A stretch of DNA of 64,000 nucleotides from the NCBI GenBank assembly GCA_964433675.1, contig CAYSSJ010000002.1:124001-188000 (forward strand), in the 5' to 3' direction. Positions 1 through 9,165 of the stretch are shown piece by piece. The stretch comes from CAYSSJ01 sp964433675. GTDB lineage: Bacteria; Cloacimonadota; Cloacimonadia; Cloacimonadales; TCS61. Under the pieces are notes generated by a model that saw only the letters and a list, made by a program, of their open reading frames with translations, was not told the origin of the DNA and made no database searches. Made by a program: the position numbers and the translations under genes. The stretch's first letter is position 1. Every line of letters starts with the position of its first letter.

Positions 1-993
1 TCTGATCGGCACAGCAGCGCTGATAGAATCGTACTCCACTTTATAGACGATATCTTGTTCATTTTCATCTCTGAAGATACTTCTGATTGGAACGACCACG
101 ATATCTTCTTTTTCTTCGCCGATTATGGTAATATTAGCTGTCATACCCGGTCTCAATTTCTCATCTACATCAGTAATTTCAATTTCCAGAGGGAAAACTT
201 TCACATTGTTATGTGTAACAGCCATAGCCGATATTCTTCTTATTTCGCCGTTATATCTTTGATGCGGATAGGCATCCACATTGATACATACTCGTTGATC
301 TTCGGAAACTTTGGAGATATCCACTTCGTTTATCCGCGTTCGGACTACCATTCTATCCAGATCAGCCAATCTAACTACGATAGTACCTTCGGAGAAGGAA
401 CCTGTGGATGCGATCACCATTTCACCTTCCTCCACAGCTTTTCTGATAACGGTTCCCGAAGCCGGAGAGATAAGGCGTGATACATTCCCTTCCATCTCTA
501 TCTCTTGGATCAGTTCATATTGCATCAGAGCAGACTCTCTGTTCAAATTTGCTTCCAGCAGATTATCTTCATAAGTACGCAATTCCCTTTGAGAGATGAA
601 GTTATCCTCATAGAGTTTTTTCTTATCCTCATAATCTTTTCTGGCATTTCTCAATCTGATCTCTGCCATTTGCAGATTATTGTTTATCCTGGTGATCATT
701 TCCGCTTGATTATAATCCGGTTCGATTTCGGCTATCACATCACCCTGATTCACATGGTCGCCTTCATCTACATGCAGTTTGACCACTTTACCACTAATTT
801 TTGTCTTGATCTCCACTTCTCTGATCGGTTCGATCTCGCCGGTCTCTTCCATCCGCACAGTGATAGAACCTCTGCCAACTTCGTGTGTTCTAAAAGCTTG
901 AGTTTGTTGCTGTTCGTCCGGTTTTCGTGATACTAAAGCAATGATGCCGATAACCACGACTATCACCGCGATAATGATAATGAACTTTTTCAT
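1..993 (-). CDS. HlyD/MacA-family periplasmic adaptor subunit (partial, 3' end outside window)
   Basis: The reverse strand is open from an ATG at 993-991 to the window edge, 331 codons, so the C-terminus is missing. Translation begins MKKFIIIIAVIVVVIGIIAL, a single N-terminal membrane anchor. It continues with a biotinyl-lipoyl-like segment (IKTKISGKVVKLHVDEGDHV, about residues 62-81), a coiled-coil hairpin rich in Glu/Lys/Arg, the second lipoyl half (LISPASGTVIRKAVEEGEMV) and a beta-barrel region. This order is typical of membrane fusion proteins of tripartite efflux pumps. The TolC-like gene lies two genes upstream in the same run, so the two plausibly form one pump; the inner-membrane transporter would lie beyond the window. 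Substrate cannot be inferred. Confidence 0.88.
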   Translation of the reverse strand, partial: MKKFIIIIAVIVVVIGIIALVSRKPDEQQQTQAFRTHEVGRGSITVRMEETGEIEPIREVEIKTKISGKVVKLHVDEGDHVNQGDVIAEIEPDYNQAEMITRINNNLQMAEIRLRNARKDYEDKKKLYEDNFISQRELRTYEDNLLEANLNRESALMQYELIQEIEMEGNVSRLISPASGTVIRKAVEEGEMVIASTGSFSEGTIVVRLADLDRMVVRTRINEVDISKVSEDQRVCINVDAYPHQRYNGEIRRISAMAVTHNNVKVFPLEIEITDVDEKLRPGMTANITIIGEEKEDIVVVPIRSIFRDENEQDIVYKVEYDSISAAVPIR

Positions 994-1006
994 ATTTTTA
1001 CCTCGT

Positions 1007-2185
1007 CTATTTATATTCTTTTGCTTCGTATGATATTGTTAATTTTTCTCCATCACGGATGAGTGTAAGCAAGATTGTATCTCCCACTTTCATGTCTGTA
1101 ACAGCCAACTCGGCATCTTCTGTATTTCTGATCTTATTATTATTGATCTCGGTGATCACATCACCGCGTTGCAAACCCGCTTCTGCTGCCGGACTACCCC
1201 GCTCTACGGAGGCAACCATCACACCATCTTCCGAATCAAGATCGAGATAACTCATCAGCATCGGATTCAGATCTTGGACTCGGAATCCGAACCAAACTCT
1301 ACGAACTTCTCCGAAGCGAATCAATTCGGAGGCTATCCTTTTGGCTCTGTTTATCGGGATTGCAAATCCCAAGCCGATGTTTCCACCTGTCTCGGTAAAG
1401 ATAAAAGTGTTTATCCCAATCACTTCGCCGAAGATATTTACCAATGGACCACCACTATTACCTTGATTAATAGCTGCATCAGTTTGGATCATACGCCGAT
1501 ATATCCTACCGTCTCGTTCTTGGCTGAAATCGCGGTTCAAGGCAGAGATCACTCCCACAGACACACTCGGTTTACTGTCTTTCATCAGATAAGCATAGGG
1601 ATTGCCGAGCGCAATAGACCATTCACCGATGATCAGATCGTCCGAATCTCCCAGTACCGCTGTAGGTAGTTCATCGCTCGATATCTTCAGAATAGCCAGA
1701 TCATGCACATTGTCATAGCCGATCAATTCTGCTTCGAATTGTCGCTCATCTTCAAGTAATATTTTGATTTCCGTAGCATCTTCCACCACATGGGCATTGG
1801 TCATTATGTAGCCGTCGTCGGAGAAAATCATGCCGGAACCGATACTACGCACCTGATAGGGCGTCTCGTCGAAAAAACCGAAAAACGGATTGAATATTCT
1901 CCGTCTGACCTGTGTTTTGATCACATTCACACTCACAACCGCCGGTTGAACTTTTTCCACCGCATCGGTAATCGCATTTCTTCTGGAGATCAGCAGCTCT
2001 TGAAGCTCGGATTGCTTTTCCTGCTGCGGATCTTGAGGTGGCTTTCCCGGTGTTTTCTCTTCTCTGATGATCGGTTCTTGGATCAGAACATCCGGTACTT
2101 CACGCTCTTTATCGTAGTATTTGTTGAACAGCATGATGCCGACAATAATCAAAGCTATGATGAAGAATACATCTATGCGTCTCAT
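1007..2185 (-). CDS. HtrA/DegP-type S1C serine protease, one PDZ domain, membrane-anchored
   Basis: A 392-residue protein with one N-terminal transmembrane segment (about 5-20), a Pro/Gln/Glu-rich linker, a trypsin-like domain and one C-terminal PDZ domain (about 295-390). The catalytic triad is visible: His132 in TNAHVVED, Asp162 in HDLAIL and Ser244 in QGNSGGP. This is envelope quality-control protease architecture (DegS/HtrA style, one PDZ). An AGGAG ribosome site precedes the ATG. It lies 13 bp upstream of the adaptor gene and 7 bp downstream of the TolC-like gene, an unusual insertion of a protease between pump components. It may degrade misfolded envelope proteins or serve the pump; the latter is only inference from position. 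Confidence 0.93.
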   Translation of the reverse strand: MRRIDVFFIIALIIVGIMLFNKYYDKEREVPDVLIQEPIIREEKTPGKPPQDPQQEKQSELQELLISRRNAITDAVEKVQPAVVSVNVIKTQVRRRIFNPFFGFFDETPYQVRSIGSGMIFSDDGYIMTNAHVVEDATEIKILLEDERQFEAELIGYDNVHDLAILKISSDELPTAVLGDSDDLIIGEWSIALGNPYAYLMKDSKPSVSVGVISALNRDFSQERDGRIYRRMIQTDAAINQGNSGGPLVNIFGEVIGINTFIFTETGGNIGLGFAIPINRAKRIASELIRFGEVRRVWFGFRVQDLNPMLMSYLDLDSEDGVMVASVERGSPAAEAGLQRGDVITEINNNKIRNTEDAELAVTDMKVGDTILLTLIRDGEKLTISYEAKEYK

Positions 2186-2192
2186 ATTTCTC

Positions 2193-3494
2193 CTACCATT
2201 GTTGTAATATGTTTTTGGACAAGAGCAGGTTCAGTTCTTCTTGTTTTCTTATCAGTTCCCAATAGCGATTATTCTGAGCAAGTTGAGCATTCTGCAGATC
2301 GAGTTTGGCTCTATCCAGTTCTATCAGACTGATGATCCCTCTTTCATATTGCTCCTCAGCCATATCATAACTTCGCTCTGCCAGTTGCAGTTTTTTGGAG
2401 ACTATATCCAATGCTTTGTGCATAGTTTGGAGATCATCTACCAAGTTGGAGTAGTTGTTTTTTAGATTCAATTCCTGTTCGGTAAAGTTTATCTTTTGGA
2501 TCTTCAGATTTCGATTGGTTCGATGATAAGCTTCCCGCTTCTCGAAAAAACTAAACAGCGGATAGGAAATATTCAAGGAGAAAGTGTATGACCGATCATA
2601 ATCGCTGAAATGATATAGTTCATCACTCACACCATCATCCATATTATAAGACACTCCGAAAGAGAGAGAGGGGTATCTATCCCATTTCTGTCTGATTCGC
2701 GAAAGCTCCATTTTCTGCAGATCGTTTTTCATTGCTTTCAAATTCAGGTTTTCCTGAAATTCAATCTCCTCCGGTTCTACCAGTTCTATTTCAGGTTCTT
2801 GGAATGGTAAGCCCTCATCATCCAGATTCAGATAATTAAAAAGATCTTTGCGCAATACTACGAGCCGGTTTTCTGCCTCCAAAAGCGATATCTCATTATC
2901 GAGCATAGTGATCTCGCTCTGTTGCAATTCCAATAGCGATTTTTCGCCGGAGTTATATTGGATCTCTATCTGCTGATAAATATTTTGTTGCAGCTGATAA
3001 TTTTGCTGCAAGATTTCTACTCTTTTCTGCATTTCCAAGATAGATACGAATTGGGAGACTATATTGAACGCAACTGTCTTTATCCTATCTACTTGAGTAT
3101 AGTCAAAACTCTCTTTATCCAAATGCGCGTGACGGATATTATAATAGGTCGGATCATTGAAAGAGATCGATTTGCTCAGTGACATACTGGTGGATGGAGA
3201 CCAACCGGTTGTTTGTGTCAGCATCTTTATATCATCGTCATTATCAAATGTCCCATAGCGGGAGTGGGTTTTGGAGTCGCTGTAGAGAATGTTCATAGAT
3301 GGTAAAAGCTCCAGATAGCTGCTGCGCAGCTGAGAGCCGATATTTTGCTCTTGGTATGCATCTTTTTGCATCTCGAACGAATTAGTCAATCCATGTTCTA
3401 TCAGATCTTCCAATTCATAATATTCATCTGCATCCACACCGTTCAACGGTAGGATGAGCATCGTTAGGCACACAATTAACATAATCCTCATCAT
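2193..3494 (-). CDS. TolC-family outer membrane efflux protein
   Basis: A 433-residue protein with an N-terminal signal peptide (MMRIMLIVCLTMLILPLNG) and the long heptad-rich helices of outer-membrane efflux channels. Two related halves can be seen, each starting in a helix with an aromatic/acidic opening and carrying Leu/Gln-rich coiled coil (for example LQQSEITMLDNEISLLEAEN and a C-terminal ELDRAKLDLQNAQLAQNN). Length agrees with the family (400-490). It would form the trimeric exit duct for the adaptor encoded at 1-993. The two tandem ATGs at the start cannot be told apart; a GAGG site lies just upstream. Confidence 0.85.
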   Translation of the reverse strand: MMRIMLIVCLTMLILPLNGVDADEYYELEDLIEHGLTNSFEMQKDAYQEQNIGSQLRSSYLELLPSMNILYSDSKTHSRYGTFDNDDDIKMLTQTTGWSPSTSMSLSKSISFNDPTYYNIRHAHLDKESFDYTQVDRIKTVAFNIVSQFVSILEMQKRVEILQQNYQLQQNIYQQIEIQYNSGEKSLLELQQSEITMLDNEISLLEAENRLVVLRKDLFNYLNLDDEGLPFQEPEIELVEPEEIEFQENLNLKAMKNDLQKMELSRIRQKWDRYPSLSFGVSYNMDDGVSDELYHFSDYDRSYTFSLNISYPLFSFFEKREAYHRTNRNLKIQKINFTEQELNLKNNYSNLVDDLQTMHKALDIVSKKLQLAERSYDMAEEQYERGIISLIELDRAKLDLQNAQLAQNNRYWELIRKQEELNLLLSKNILQQW

Positions 3495-3501
3495 AAATAC
3501 C

Positions 3502-4080
3502 TCACTGTATTATTAAATATATTATCATATTAAACAGACCAATCAAAAAACAAAACACCAGTACAATTAGCAAGAAAAATTTGTGTATATATTTTAGATA
3601 GAAATCTCGTATGATATTTACATCGATCTTTTCTTCTACCAGATCTATATAACTTTCTATGTTGTATCGGTTAATCATATAAGGCAGAAACCGGCGAAAG
3701 AACTGTTTTACCATTTCATAGATAAACAACGAAATACTGTGGCGAATAGTTTCTATCATACTCCTCGGCAGATATCTAATCTTCTCCAAAAACCGACAGC
3801 CATGCCATATACGCTCATATACTCTGGTTTCTATAGCAGAGATCTTGTTCTCTTTTTGCTCATGTTCACAATCATAGATAAAATCACGCAAAAGTGTATG
3901 CAATTTGTTTATCAACCATCTTTTTTTTCTATAAACAAAGCCGGGGGTAAGAAATATCTTCTTACCAAAGATAAACTTTTCCCGATCCGGGTAGAAGAGC
4001 AAAAGCTTGATCACCTGGATCAGGGCAAATCCTGATGCCATATTGATCAACAAGAAGAGCAGAGATTTCAAAAAAACCAT
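3502..4080 (-). CDS. Short DUF445-family membrane protein
   Basis: A 192-residue protein with hydrophobic segments at both ends (about 5-27 and 166-190) and a charged helical middle. The N-terminal stretch, with IQVIKLLLFYPDREK followed by KKIFLTPGFV, resembles the opening of DUF445/YheB-like proteins (usually near ALIGWLTN...MLFRP...PFTPGLIP). The C-terminal hydrophobic hairpin fits the end of that family. It is much shorter than typical DUF445 proteins (about 400), so most of the middle helical region is absent. The start codon abuts the stop of the upstream Cys-rich gene. Function of the family is unknown. Confidence 0.55.
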   Translation of the reverse strand: MVFLKSLLFLLINMASGFALIQVIKLLLFYPDREKFIFGKKIFLTPGFVYRKKRWLINKLHTLLRDFIYDCEHEQKENKISAIETRVYERIWHGCRFLEKIRYLPRSMIETIRHSISLFIYEMVKQFFRRFLPYMINRYNIESYIDLVEEKIDVNIIRDFYLKYIHKFFLLIVLVFCFLIGLFNMIIYLIIQ

Positions 4081-4284
4081 TTAGATCTTGCCGGCATTGT
4101 ATAAGGAGACAAAGTGATCATAGGATCGGTCGTAGGTTTTTTCGGCATCAGCCGGAAAGAAACAGGCGGGCAATTGTCTACTCTTCCTGTGATAGTGCAA
4201 GCATTCGCAGCAATTACCTTTTCTACTGCATGGATAAGTGCAGTTACATAGTTTCAGATTTTTCTTTAGTGCTTCACATTTCAT
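4081..4284 (-). CDS. Small Cys-rich DUF6485-like protein
   Basis: A 67-residue protein with nine cysteines, clustered in CNCTYPCSRKGNCCECLHYH near the N-terminus, followed by LPACFFP. The spacing suggests a structural metal site, probably zinc. I recognise the pattern as that of small uncharacterised DUF6485-type proteins of anaerobes. A GGAGTG ribosome site lies 5 bp before ATG. It sits directly before the short DUF445 gene with no gap, so the two are probably co-translated. No function is known. Confidence 0.65.
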   Translation of the reverse strand: MKCEALKKNLKLCNCTYPCSRKGNCCECLHYHRKSRQLPACFFPADAEKTYDRSYDHFVSLYNAGKI

Positions 4285-4326
4285 GTTAACACTCCTTTCC
4301 TTATTCTTTTTTTCTTTGTCTAGTAT

Positions 4327-5298
4327 TTATGTAAAGTTTTCTTTTAGCCAGCCCAATGCATACTGCATATCTTGGGGAAGATCGGCACTCACATCAACAA
4401 TCTCGCCGCTATGAGGATGAGTAAATCGGAGTCTGTATGCGTGAAGTGCCTGCCTCTGCAGATGATTTTTCAATAAGGCTTTTAGTTTTCTATGCATCTG
4501 GACCGGGATCATATTCTTGATCTGTTTTACCGAAGCATAGGTTTCATCACCCAATACAGGGCAGTTCAGATGAGCACAATGCAACCGGATTTGATGCGTC
4601 CTGCCGGTGAGTAATTTGACCTCGACATAGGAAAAATAATGAAAATGCTGCAAAACGCTGTATTCAGAGACTGCTTTTTTCCCATGTTTTGCTACGGTCA
4701 TCTTCGTTCTGTCTCGCTTGCTTCTGGCGATATTGGTCTCTATAACACCTTTATCTTGTGGAGGTGAATTCACCAGAATCGTTCTGTACCATTTATCAAT
4801 CTCGCGGTCCTGAAATATCTGTGAGAGCAAACTCTGTGTCTTATCGTTCTTAGCTACTATAATGAGCCCTGAGGTATCTTTGTCCAATCTGTGTACGATG
4901 CCGGGGCGGTCACTCTCGTAACCATGGGATAATTGAGAGAAATGGTAGAGAAGAGCATTCACCAGCGTGCCGCTATAATTCCCCGGTGCCGGATGCACGG
5001 TAAGTCCCGCCGGTTTGTTAACAATAGCCAGATCGGCATCTTCGTAGCAAATATCCAGATCCATAGGCTCTGACGAAAGCTCCTTAGTTTCAGATGGGGG
5101 TATGTGAACTTCAATTTCATCACCTTTTTTCAGCGAATGGCTTTTTTTGACGGTCTCCGAATTGACCAATATCTGCCCGTTTTCGATAAGCTTCTCGATA
5201 AATGATCGAGAGTAAAGTTCCTCTTTTTGCAAAGATCGGAGATATTTATCCAATCTGAGCTGATTTTCTTCGCTATAATTAAATTTGAAACTACTCAT
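4327..5298 (-). CDS. rluD: RluD-type 23S rRNA pseudouridine synthase
   Basis: A 323-residue protein with an N-terminal S4 RNA-binding domain (about 12-68, RLDKYL...LIENGQILVN) and a RluA-family catalytic domain. The catalytic Asp139 lies in HRLDKDTSG. Downstream blocks LLTGRTHQIRLH and HCPVLGD-like (NCPVLGDETY) are family signatures. It isomerises uridines in 23S rRNA; RluD versus RluC specificity cannot be settled from sequence alone. The first 8 bp overlap the end of the upstream PAS-sensor gene, implying translational coupling. Confidence 0.93.
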   Translation of the reverse strand: MSSFKFNYSEENQLRLDKYLRSLQKEELYSRSFIEKLIENGQILVNSETVKKSHSLKKGDEIEVHIPPSETKELSSEPMDLDICYEDADLAIVNKPAGLTVHPAPGNYSGTLVNALLYHFSQLSHGYESDRPGIVHRLDKDTSGLIIVAKNDKTQSLLSQIFQDREIDKWYRTILVNSPPQDKGVIETNIARSKRDRTKMTVAKHGKKAVSEYSVLQHFHYFSYVEVKLLTGRTHQIRLHCAHLNCPVLGDETYASVKQIKNMIPVQMHRKLKALLKNHLQRQALHAYRLRFTHPHSGEIVDVSADLPQDMQYALGWLKENFT

Positions 5299-6136
5299 CC
5301 TTAGATTTCGTTTTATCTTCCTGGCTTTTAGTTTTCTCTTCCTGAGTTTTAGTTTTCTCTTCCAATGCTTTCTCTTTCTGCTTTTGCAATTCTACAACTT
5401 TTGCTTTTAGGTTTTCAAAAGAGACTACCGCACCTTTCGGTTCGCCACTCAGTCCGCGCACGATTGCGCTATTCATCGTCACATGCCATTTCAGCGAAGC
5501 CGAATAGAATTTTTTTGTCGGCTTTTTACTCTTACTATTGAGAATACTGAGGCAGTAATCTTTGATATGTTTCTCTATCTCAGGTGGGAAGTTTGAATCT
5601 ATGATATTCGCTTTTTCACTCAGAGAGGGATAATGCTCGCTCACCGGATCGTTCAGATAGATGATATTACCATTAATATCTAAGATGATGAATCCGTCAG
5701 CCGTTAGCTTTAGAAGTGCCAGTATCCGATTATGATGCTCGATTATCTTATCCTTTTTCAAATTATCGAATTTGAGTACCGACTCCAGAGCAGATTGGAT
5801 AGATTCTATCACTTCATAAAACTCTCTATCCGTATTGGTTTTCAGATTTGCCTCGTCAATGTCTATACTGTAAACTCCCAGCGTTATATCCTTGAGGATC
5901 TGGTGAATATCGGAAAATGCTTTGCGGAGGAACACAGGTATATAAAAGAAGAGAATAATTACCAGTACAAATTGCAGAAAGAATGTGATAAAGATTGTAT
6001 TGATGATATCCATCTTTGCCCGTTCCATATTTTCGGCATAATCGACAATCTGAAGGATGATAAAGCCTTGGATAAGGCTGATGAGAAACAGTAGTATGAT
6101 TATAAACCTGATTTTGGCAGTAAAACTCTTTTTCAT
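5291..6136 (-). CDS. Membrane PAS-domain sensor without a recognisable output domain
   Basis: A 281-residue protein with two transmembrane helices (about 9-30 and 44-67) enclosing a short loop, then a HAMP-like helical linker, a PAS domain (about 130-250: DGFIILDINGNIIYLNDPVS) and a very charged tail of repeated KTQEEKTKSQEDKTKSKDE. There is no histidine kinase, GGDEF or phosphatase domain, so the protein ends right after the sensor. It follows trkA by 2 bp and overlaps rluD by 8 bp. It may sense a ligand or potential and act through partners; this is inference. The repeated tail is encoded by 21-bp tandem repeats at 5301-5363. Confidence 0.7.
   Translation of the reverse strand: MKKSFTAKIRFIIILLFLISLIQGFIILQIVDYAENMERAKMDIINTIFITFFLQFVLVIILFFYIPVFLRKAFSDIHQILKDITLGVYSIDIDEANLKTNTDREFYEVIESIQSALESVLKFDNLKKDKIIEHHNRILALLKLTADGFIILDINGNIIYLNDPVSEHYPSLSEKANIIDSNFPPEIEKHIKDYCLSILNSKSKKPTKKFYSASLKWHVTMNSAIVRGLSGEPKGAVVSFENLKAKVVELQKQKEKALEEKTKTQEEKTKSQEDKTKSKDE
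5301..5363. repeat. Three tandem 21-bp repeats inside the PAS-sensor 3' end
   Basis: Three consecutive 21-bp units at 5301-5321, 5322-5342 and 5343-5363 share the pattern (T)(T/G)(A/G)(G/C)xTTTxGTTTTxTCTTCC. Units 2 and 3 differ at two positions; unit 1 is more diverged. They encode heptad-like Lys/Glu repeats at the C-terminus of the PAS protein and so could vary in copy number without a frameshift. Confidence 0.8.
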
Positions 6137-6138
6137 AA

Positions 6139-6840
6139 TTAATCCTCCTTGCTAGTGCTTTTGATCAATTGTTTGATCTTGGTTTCCGGACCGATGAGCA
6201 CCAATACATCGCCTTTGTTTACCGTATCGTTTGCACCGGGCAGATCGTTTATCTTTTTCTCTATGATGCTATCCCCTTCTTCGGTCACACTTTCTTCTTC
6301 ATATTTGATAGCAACGATATTTACTCCACGCTCGGACGGCAGCGCCAATTCTTGTAGCGTTTTACCCACCCAGTTTTCGGGAGCTATCATCTCTACCACA
6401 CTATGACCGGTGGCAAGTTTGAAATACTGCAGCACCGTTCTGGACATAAGTGTATTCGCTAATTGCACTCCCATGTGCTCTTCGGGAAAAATGATCTTTT
6501 GGATGCCGATAAGTTCCAGAATTCGAGCGTGAATCTTACTATCGACTTTGGCATAAATATTGGTAACTCCTATTTTTTTTAGAATGGCACTGGTGAGCAC
6601 ACTTACTTCGATATTGTTGCCGATTGCCAATATCACGGCATCCACATCTTGAATACCTTGGTTTTTGAGTCCTTTCTCGTTCGTGCTATTCATCTGTACA
6701 GGGTTAGATACCTTATCCCGCACCTCTTCGATCAACTCGGGATCATTATCTATTGCGATTACCTCAGCGCCGTTTTCGTACAAGGTAGTCGCTACTGTCA
6801 TCCCGAATTTTCCCAATCCTATTACTGCATATTTTGCCAT
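6139..6840 (-). CDS. trkA: TrkA/KtrA-type potassium uptake regulatory subunit
   Basis: A 233-residue cytoplasmic RCK protein: N-terminal Rossmann fold with GLGKFG (8-13) and the ribose-binding acidic residue near 31 (VIAIDND), then a TrkA_C domain (about 140-228). A single RCK unit of this size is KtrA-like; E. coli TrkA has two. It gates the channel encoded immediately upstream at 6860-8533 in response to nucleotides. It ends 2 bp before the PAS sensor, which is therefore likely in the same operon. Confidence 0.92.
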   Translation of the reverse strand: MAKYAVIGLGKFGMTVATTLYENGAEVIAIDNDPELIEEVRDKVSNPVQMNSTNEKGLKNQGIQDVDAVILAIGNNIEVSVLTSAILKKIGVTNIYAKVDSKIHARILELIGIQKIIFPEEHMGVQLANTLMSRTVLQYFKLATGHSVVEMIAPENWVGKTLQELALPSERGVNIVAIKYEEESVTEEGDSIIEKKINDLPGANDTVNKGDVLVLIGPETKIKQLIKSTSKED

Positions 6841-6859
6841 ATAAACTCCTTTGTAATGT

Positions 6860-8533
6860 TTAGCCTATAGCTACCTTTTCTTCCACATATTGGAAGATAG
6901 TTTTAGATTTTGCCGTAGTAAGAGCAAAGATCAAGGTAAGCGGTCCCACCCTTCCAAAATACATCAACATGACGATGATGAGTTGTCCCATATTACTCAA
7001 ACTGGCAGTAATGCCGCGCGACAACCCGACTGTACCGAAAGCGGAGATCGCTTCGAAGACTACATCCTCAAAATCAAACGGCTCTATCAACAACAATAAA
7101 AAAATCATAACTGTTAGTAATATTAATGATAAAGCAATCAAAGCCAAAACACTTTTTATGATATCTATCGAAATTTTCCGTTTGAATGCATTTACATCTT
7201 TGTTACCGCGCATAAGTGAAAATACGGATATTAAAATGATAAAAAAAGCGGTTGTTTTGATACCTCCACCGGTTGATCCGGGCGAAGCACCGATATACAT
7301 CAATATCATGGTGAAAAATACTGAAGCTTGCGATAGACCGGAAGTATCGATCGTATTGAATCCCGCCGTTCTGCTGGTTACAGACTGGAAAGCAGATGCC
7401 AAGACGCGCTCCAGTAAGTTCATATCCTTCATCTCATTATTGTACTCCGCACCGAAAAAAGCTATGAAACCGACCAGTAGCAATAGCAATGTAGCTAACA
7501 ACACTATTTTACTATGCAAACATAATGTTTTTGGTCTGAATCTTTTGAGAATATTATTCTGCAGATCGACCAACACAGGGAAACCGATTCCTCCTGCAAT
7601 TATCAATGTCATCATCACAAGATTGATATTGATATGAGACACATAGTTTACAAAACTCTCGCTATACAAGCTGAATCCGGCATTACAAAAAGAGGATACC
7701 GAATGGAATACCGCATGATACACAGCCTCACCCATAGTAGGAAGATGTTCTCTTAATGAAAAAAACAGAATTGCAGCACCGACAGCTTCTATCATAAAAG
7801 TGAATAGAACGATACTCTTTACCAGTCCGGTTAGATCTCCTATCTGAGTCTGACCGACTACTGACTGCATAATATTCCATTTACGAAGTGATAATCTTTG
7901 ATTTAACATTAGTGCAAAAGAGGTTGATATGGTCATTATTCCCAAACCACCGATCTGAATGAGAAACAAGATGACTACTTGTCCGAAAACAGTAAAATGA
8001 GTACCCGTATCATAAACTATCAGACCGGTAACACAAGTAGCAGAGGTCGAAGTGAAGAGTGCACCTAATAGGCTAGTAACTTTACCTTCCACCGTAGATA
8101 TTGGCAGCATCAAAAAAAGTGTGCCGATAAAAATTGCCACCAGAAAACTTAACAGAACGATAACCGGCGGATTGTGCGAGATCTTGTACCAAGCGCTATC
8201 TTCGAAATTTTTCATTGCCATTGCTCTGATGAAGTAATAGGTTTGTCTTCCGAGCAGATAGAACAAAAATACTCGGGCAGAATCTTTTACTGTGATAGCA
8301 ATCACCAGGAAAAATACATCGGGTACCAGATTGATGAACTTCTTCTCGGTAGATATATAATCGAATATTCTCGTCAGCAGATAGGCAGTGAAGACACCGA
8401 TTACAGTCCATAAATAGATAAACATTTCCGGCTTCAATAACCAGCTCGGATAGATTATCAATATCACGAAATTGCAAATGGCAATGATATTGATAATACT
8501 AAGCAGAATATTCGGTTTATTTTGTGTTGGCAT
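6860..8533 (-). CDS. trkH: TrkH/KtrB-type potassium transporter
   Basis: A 557-residue polytopic membrane protein with the four pore-loop motifs of the Trk/Ktr/HKT family: SATCVTGL, FCNAGFSLYS, SRTAGFNT and AFGTVGLSRG. Each carries the selectivity-filter glycine. It has two extra N-terminal helices before the conserved core, which is longer than KtrB (about 450) and nearer TrkH. It would import potassium, probably coupled to Na+ or H+, gated by the TrkA-like protein 19 bp downstream. Gene order adk-trkH-trkA is on one strand. Confidence 0.93.
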   Translation of the reverse strand: MPTQNKPNILLSIINIIAICNFVILIIYPSWLLKPEMFIYLWTVIGVFTAYLLTRIFDYISTEKKFINLVPDVFFLVIAITVKDSARVFLFYLLGRQTYYFIRAMAMKNFEDSAWYKISHNPPVIVLLSFLVAIFIGTLFLMLPISTVEGKVTSLLGALFTSTSATCVTGLIVYDTGTHFTVFGQVVILFLIQIGGLGIMTISTSFALMLNQRLSLRKWNIMQSVVGQTQIGDLTGLVKSIVLFTFMIEAVGAAILFFSLREHLPTMGEAVYHAVFHSVSSFCNAGFSLYSESFVNYVSHININLVMMTLIIAGGIGFPVLVDLQNNILKRFRPKTLCLHSKIVLLATLLLLLVGFIAFFGAEYNNEMKDMNLLERVLASAFQSVTSRTAGFNTIDTSGLSQASVFFTMILMYIGASPGSTGGGIKTTAFFIILISVFSLMRGNKDVNAFKRKISIDIIKSVLALIALSLILLTVMIFLLLLIEPFDFEDVVFEAISAFGTVGLSRGITASLSNMGQLIIVMLMYFGRVGPLTLIFALTTAKSKTIFQYVEEKVAIG

Positions 8534-8538
8534 TTTTG

Positions 8539-9165
8539 CTATTTTACTTGGAGATACTCGACGATCTTTTCGTGAATTGATTGCGGAGTATCATCCGCAT
8601 CGATTTCATATACCGGCATTTTCGATTTTATCAGCTCGATGACCGGCTTGGTTTCCTGATAGTACTTTTCCAACCTTTTCTTAATTGCCTGTGGCTTATC
8701 ATCTTTTCTTTGCACCAGCTCTCCCCCGCATTGATCACAAATCCCCTCTTTTTTGGGCTTTTTCATCAACAAGTTAAAATCGGATTTGCAGTTTTTGCAT
8801 ATTCGCCGGGCGGAAATACGTTGAACCGCTTTCTCTTCATCCAGTTTTAGTTTTATCACTTTATCGATAGAATAGTTCTCCAACAAATAATGCCCCTGAT
8901 GTACATTGCGTGGGAATCCGTCTAAAATAAATCCGTCTGAATTACACTGTAATACTTCTTTTAGCAACATAAATACCAGATCATCCGGCACAAAATTTCC
9001 ATCGTGAATATACTTCTGTGCTATCTCACCCAACTCTGTCTCTTCTTCGATGTGATGTCTGAACACTTCTCCGATATTAACATGTGTCCAACTAAACCTC
9101 TTGCTCAGAAGCTGAGCCTGAGTTCCCTTACCACTTCCCTGAATACCGAACAATATAATATGCAT
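8539..9165 (-). CDS. adk: Adenylate kinase with zinc-binding LID
   Basis: Starting from the ATG of MHIILFG (the frame is also open for four codons upstream, to 9177), the protein has the P-loop GIQGSGKGT, the NMP-binding DGFPRN motif and a LID domain with two Cys pairs (CKNC and CDQC), the zinc-containing type common in thermophiles and Gram-positive bacteria. It catalyses ATP + AMP to 2 ADP. The normally very strong GxPGxGKGTQ loop reads GIQGSGKGTQ, with Gln replacing Pro. It lies 5 bp upstream of trkH, an uncommon pairing. Confidence 0.93.
   Translation of the reverse strand: MHIILFGIQGSGKGTQAQLLSKRFSWTHVNIGEVFRHHIEEETELGEIAQKYIHDGNFVPDDLVFMLLKEVLQCNSDGFILDGFPRNVHQGHYLLENYSIDKVIKLKLDEEKAVQRISARRICKNCKSDFNLLMKKPKKEGICDQCGGELVQRKDDKPQAIKKRLEKYYQETKPVIELIKSKMPVYEIDADDTPQSIHEKIVEYLQVK

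Noticed and set aside
55..930. Plus-strand open frames across the first kilobase
   Set aside because: The reverse strand encodes a clear HlyD/MacA-type adaptor over the whole stretch; the plus-strand frames are shadows.
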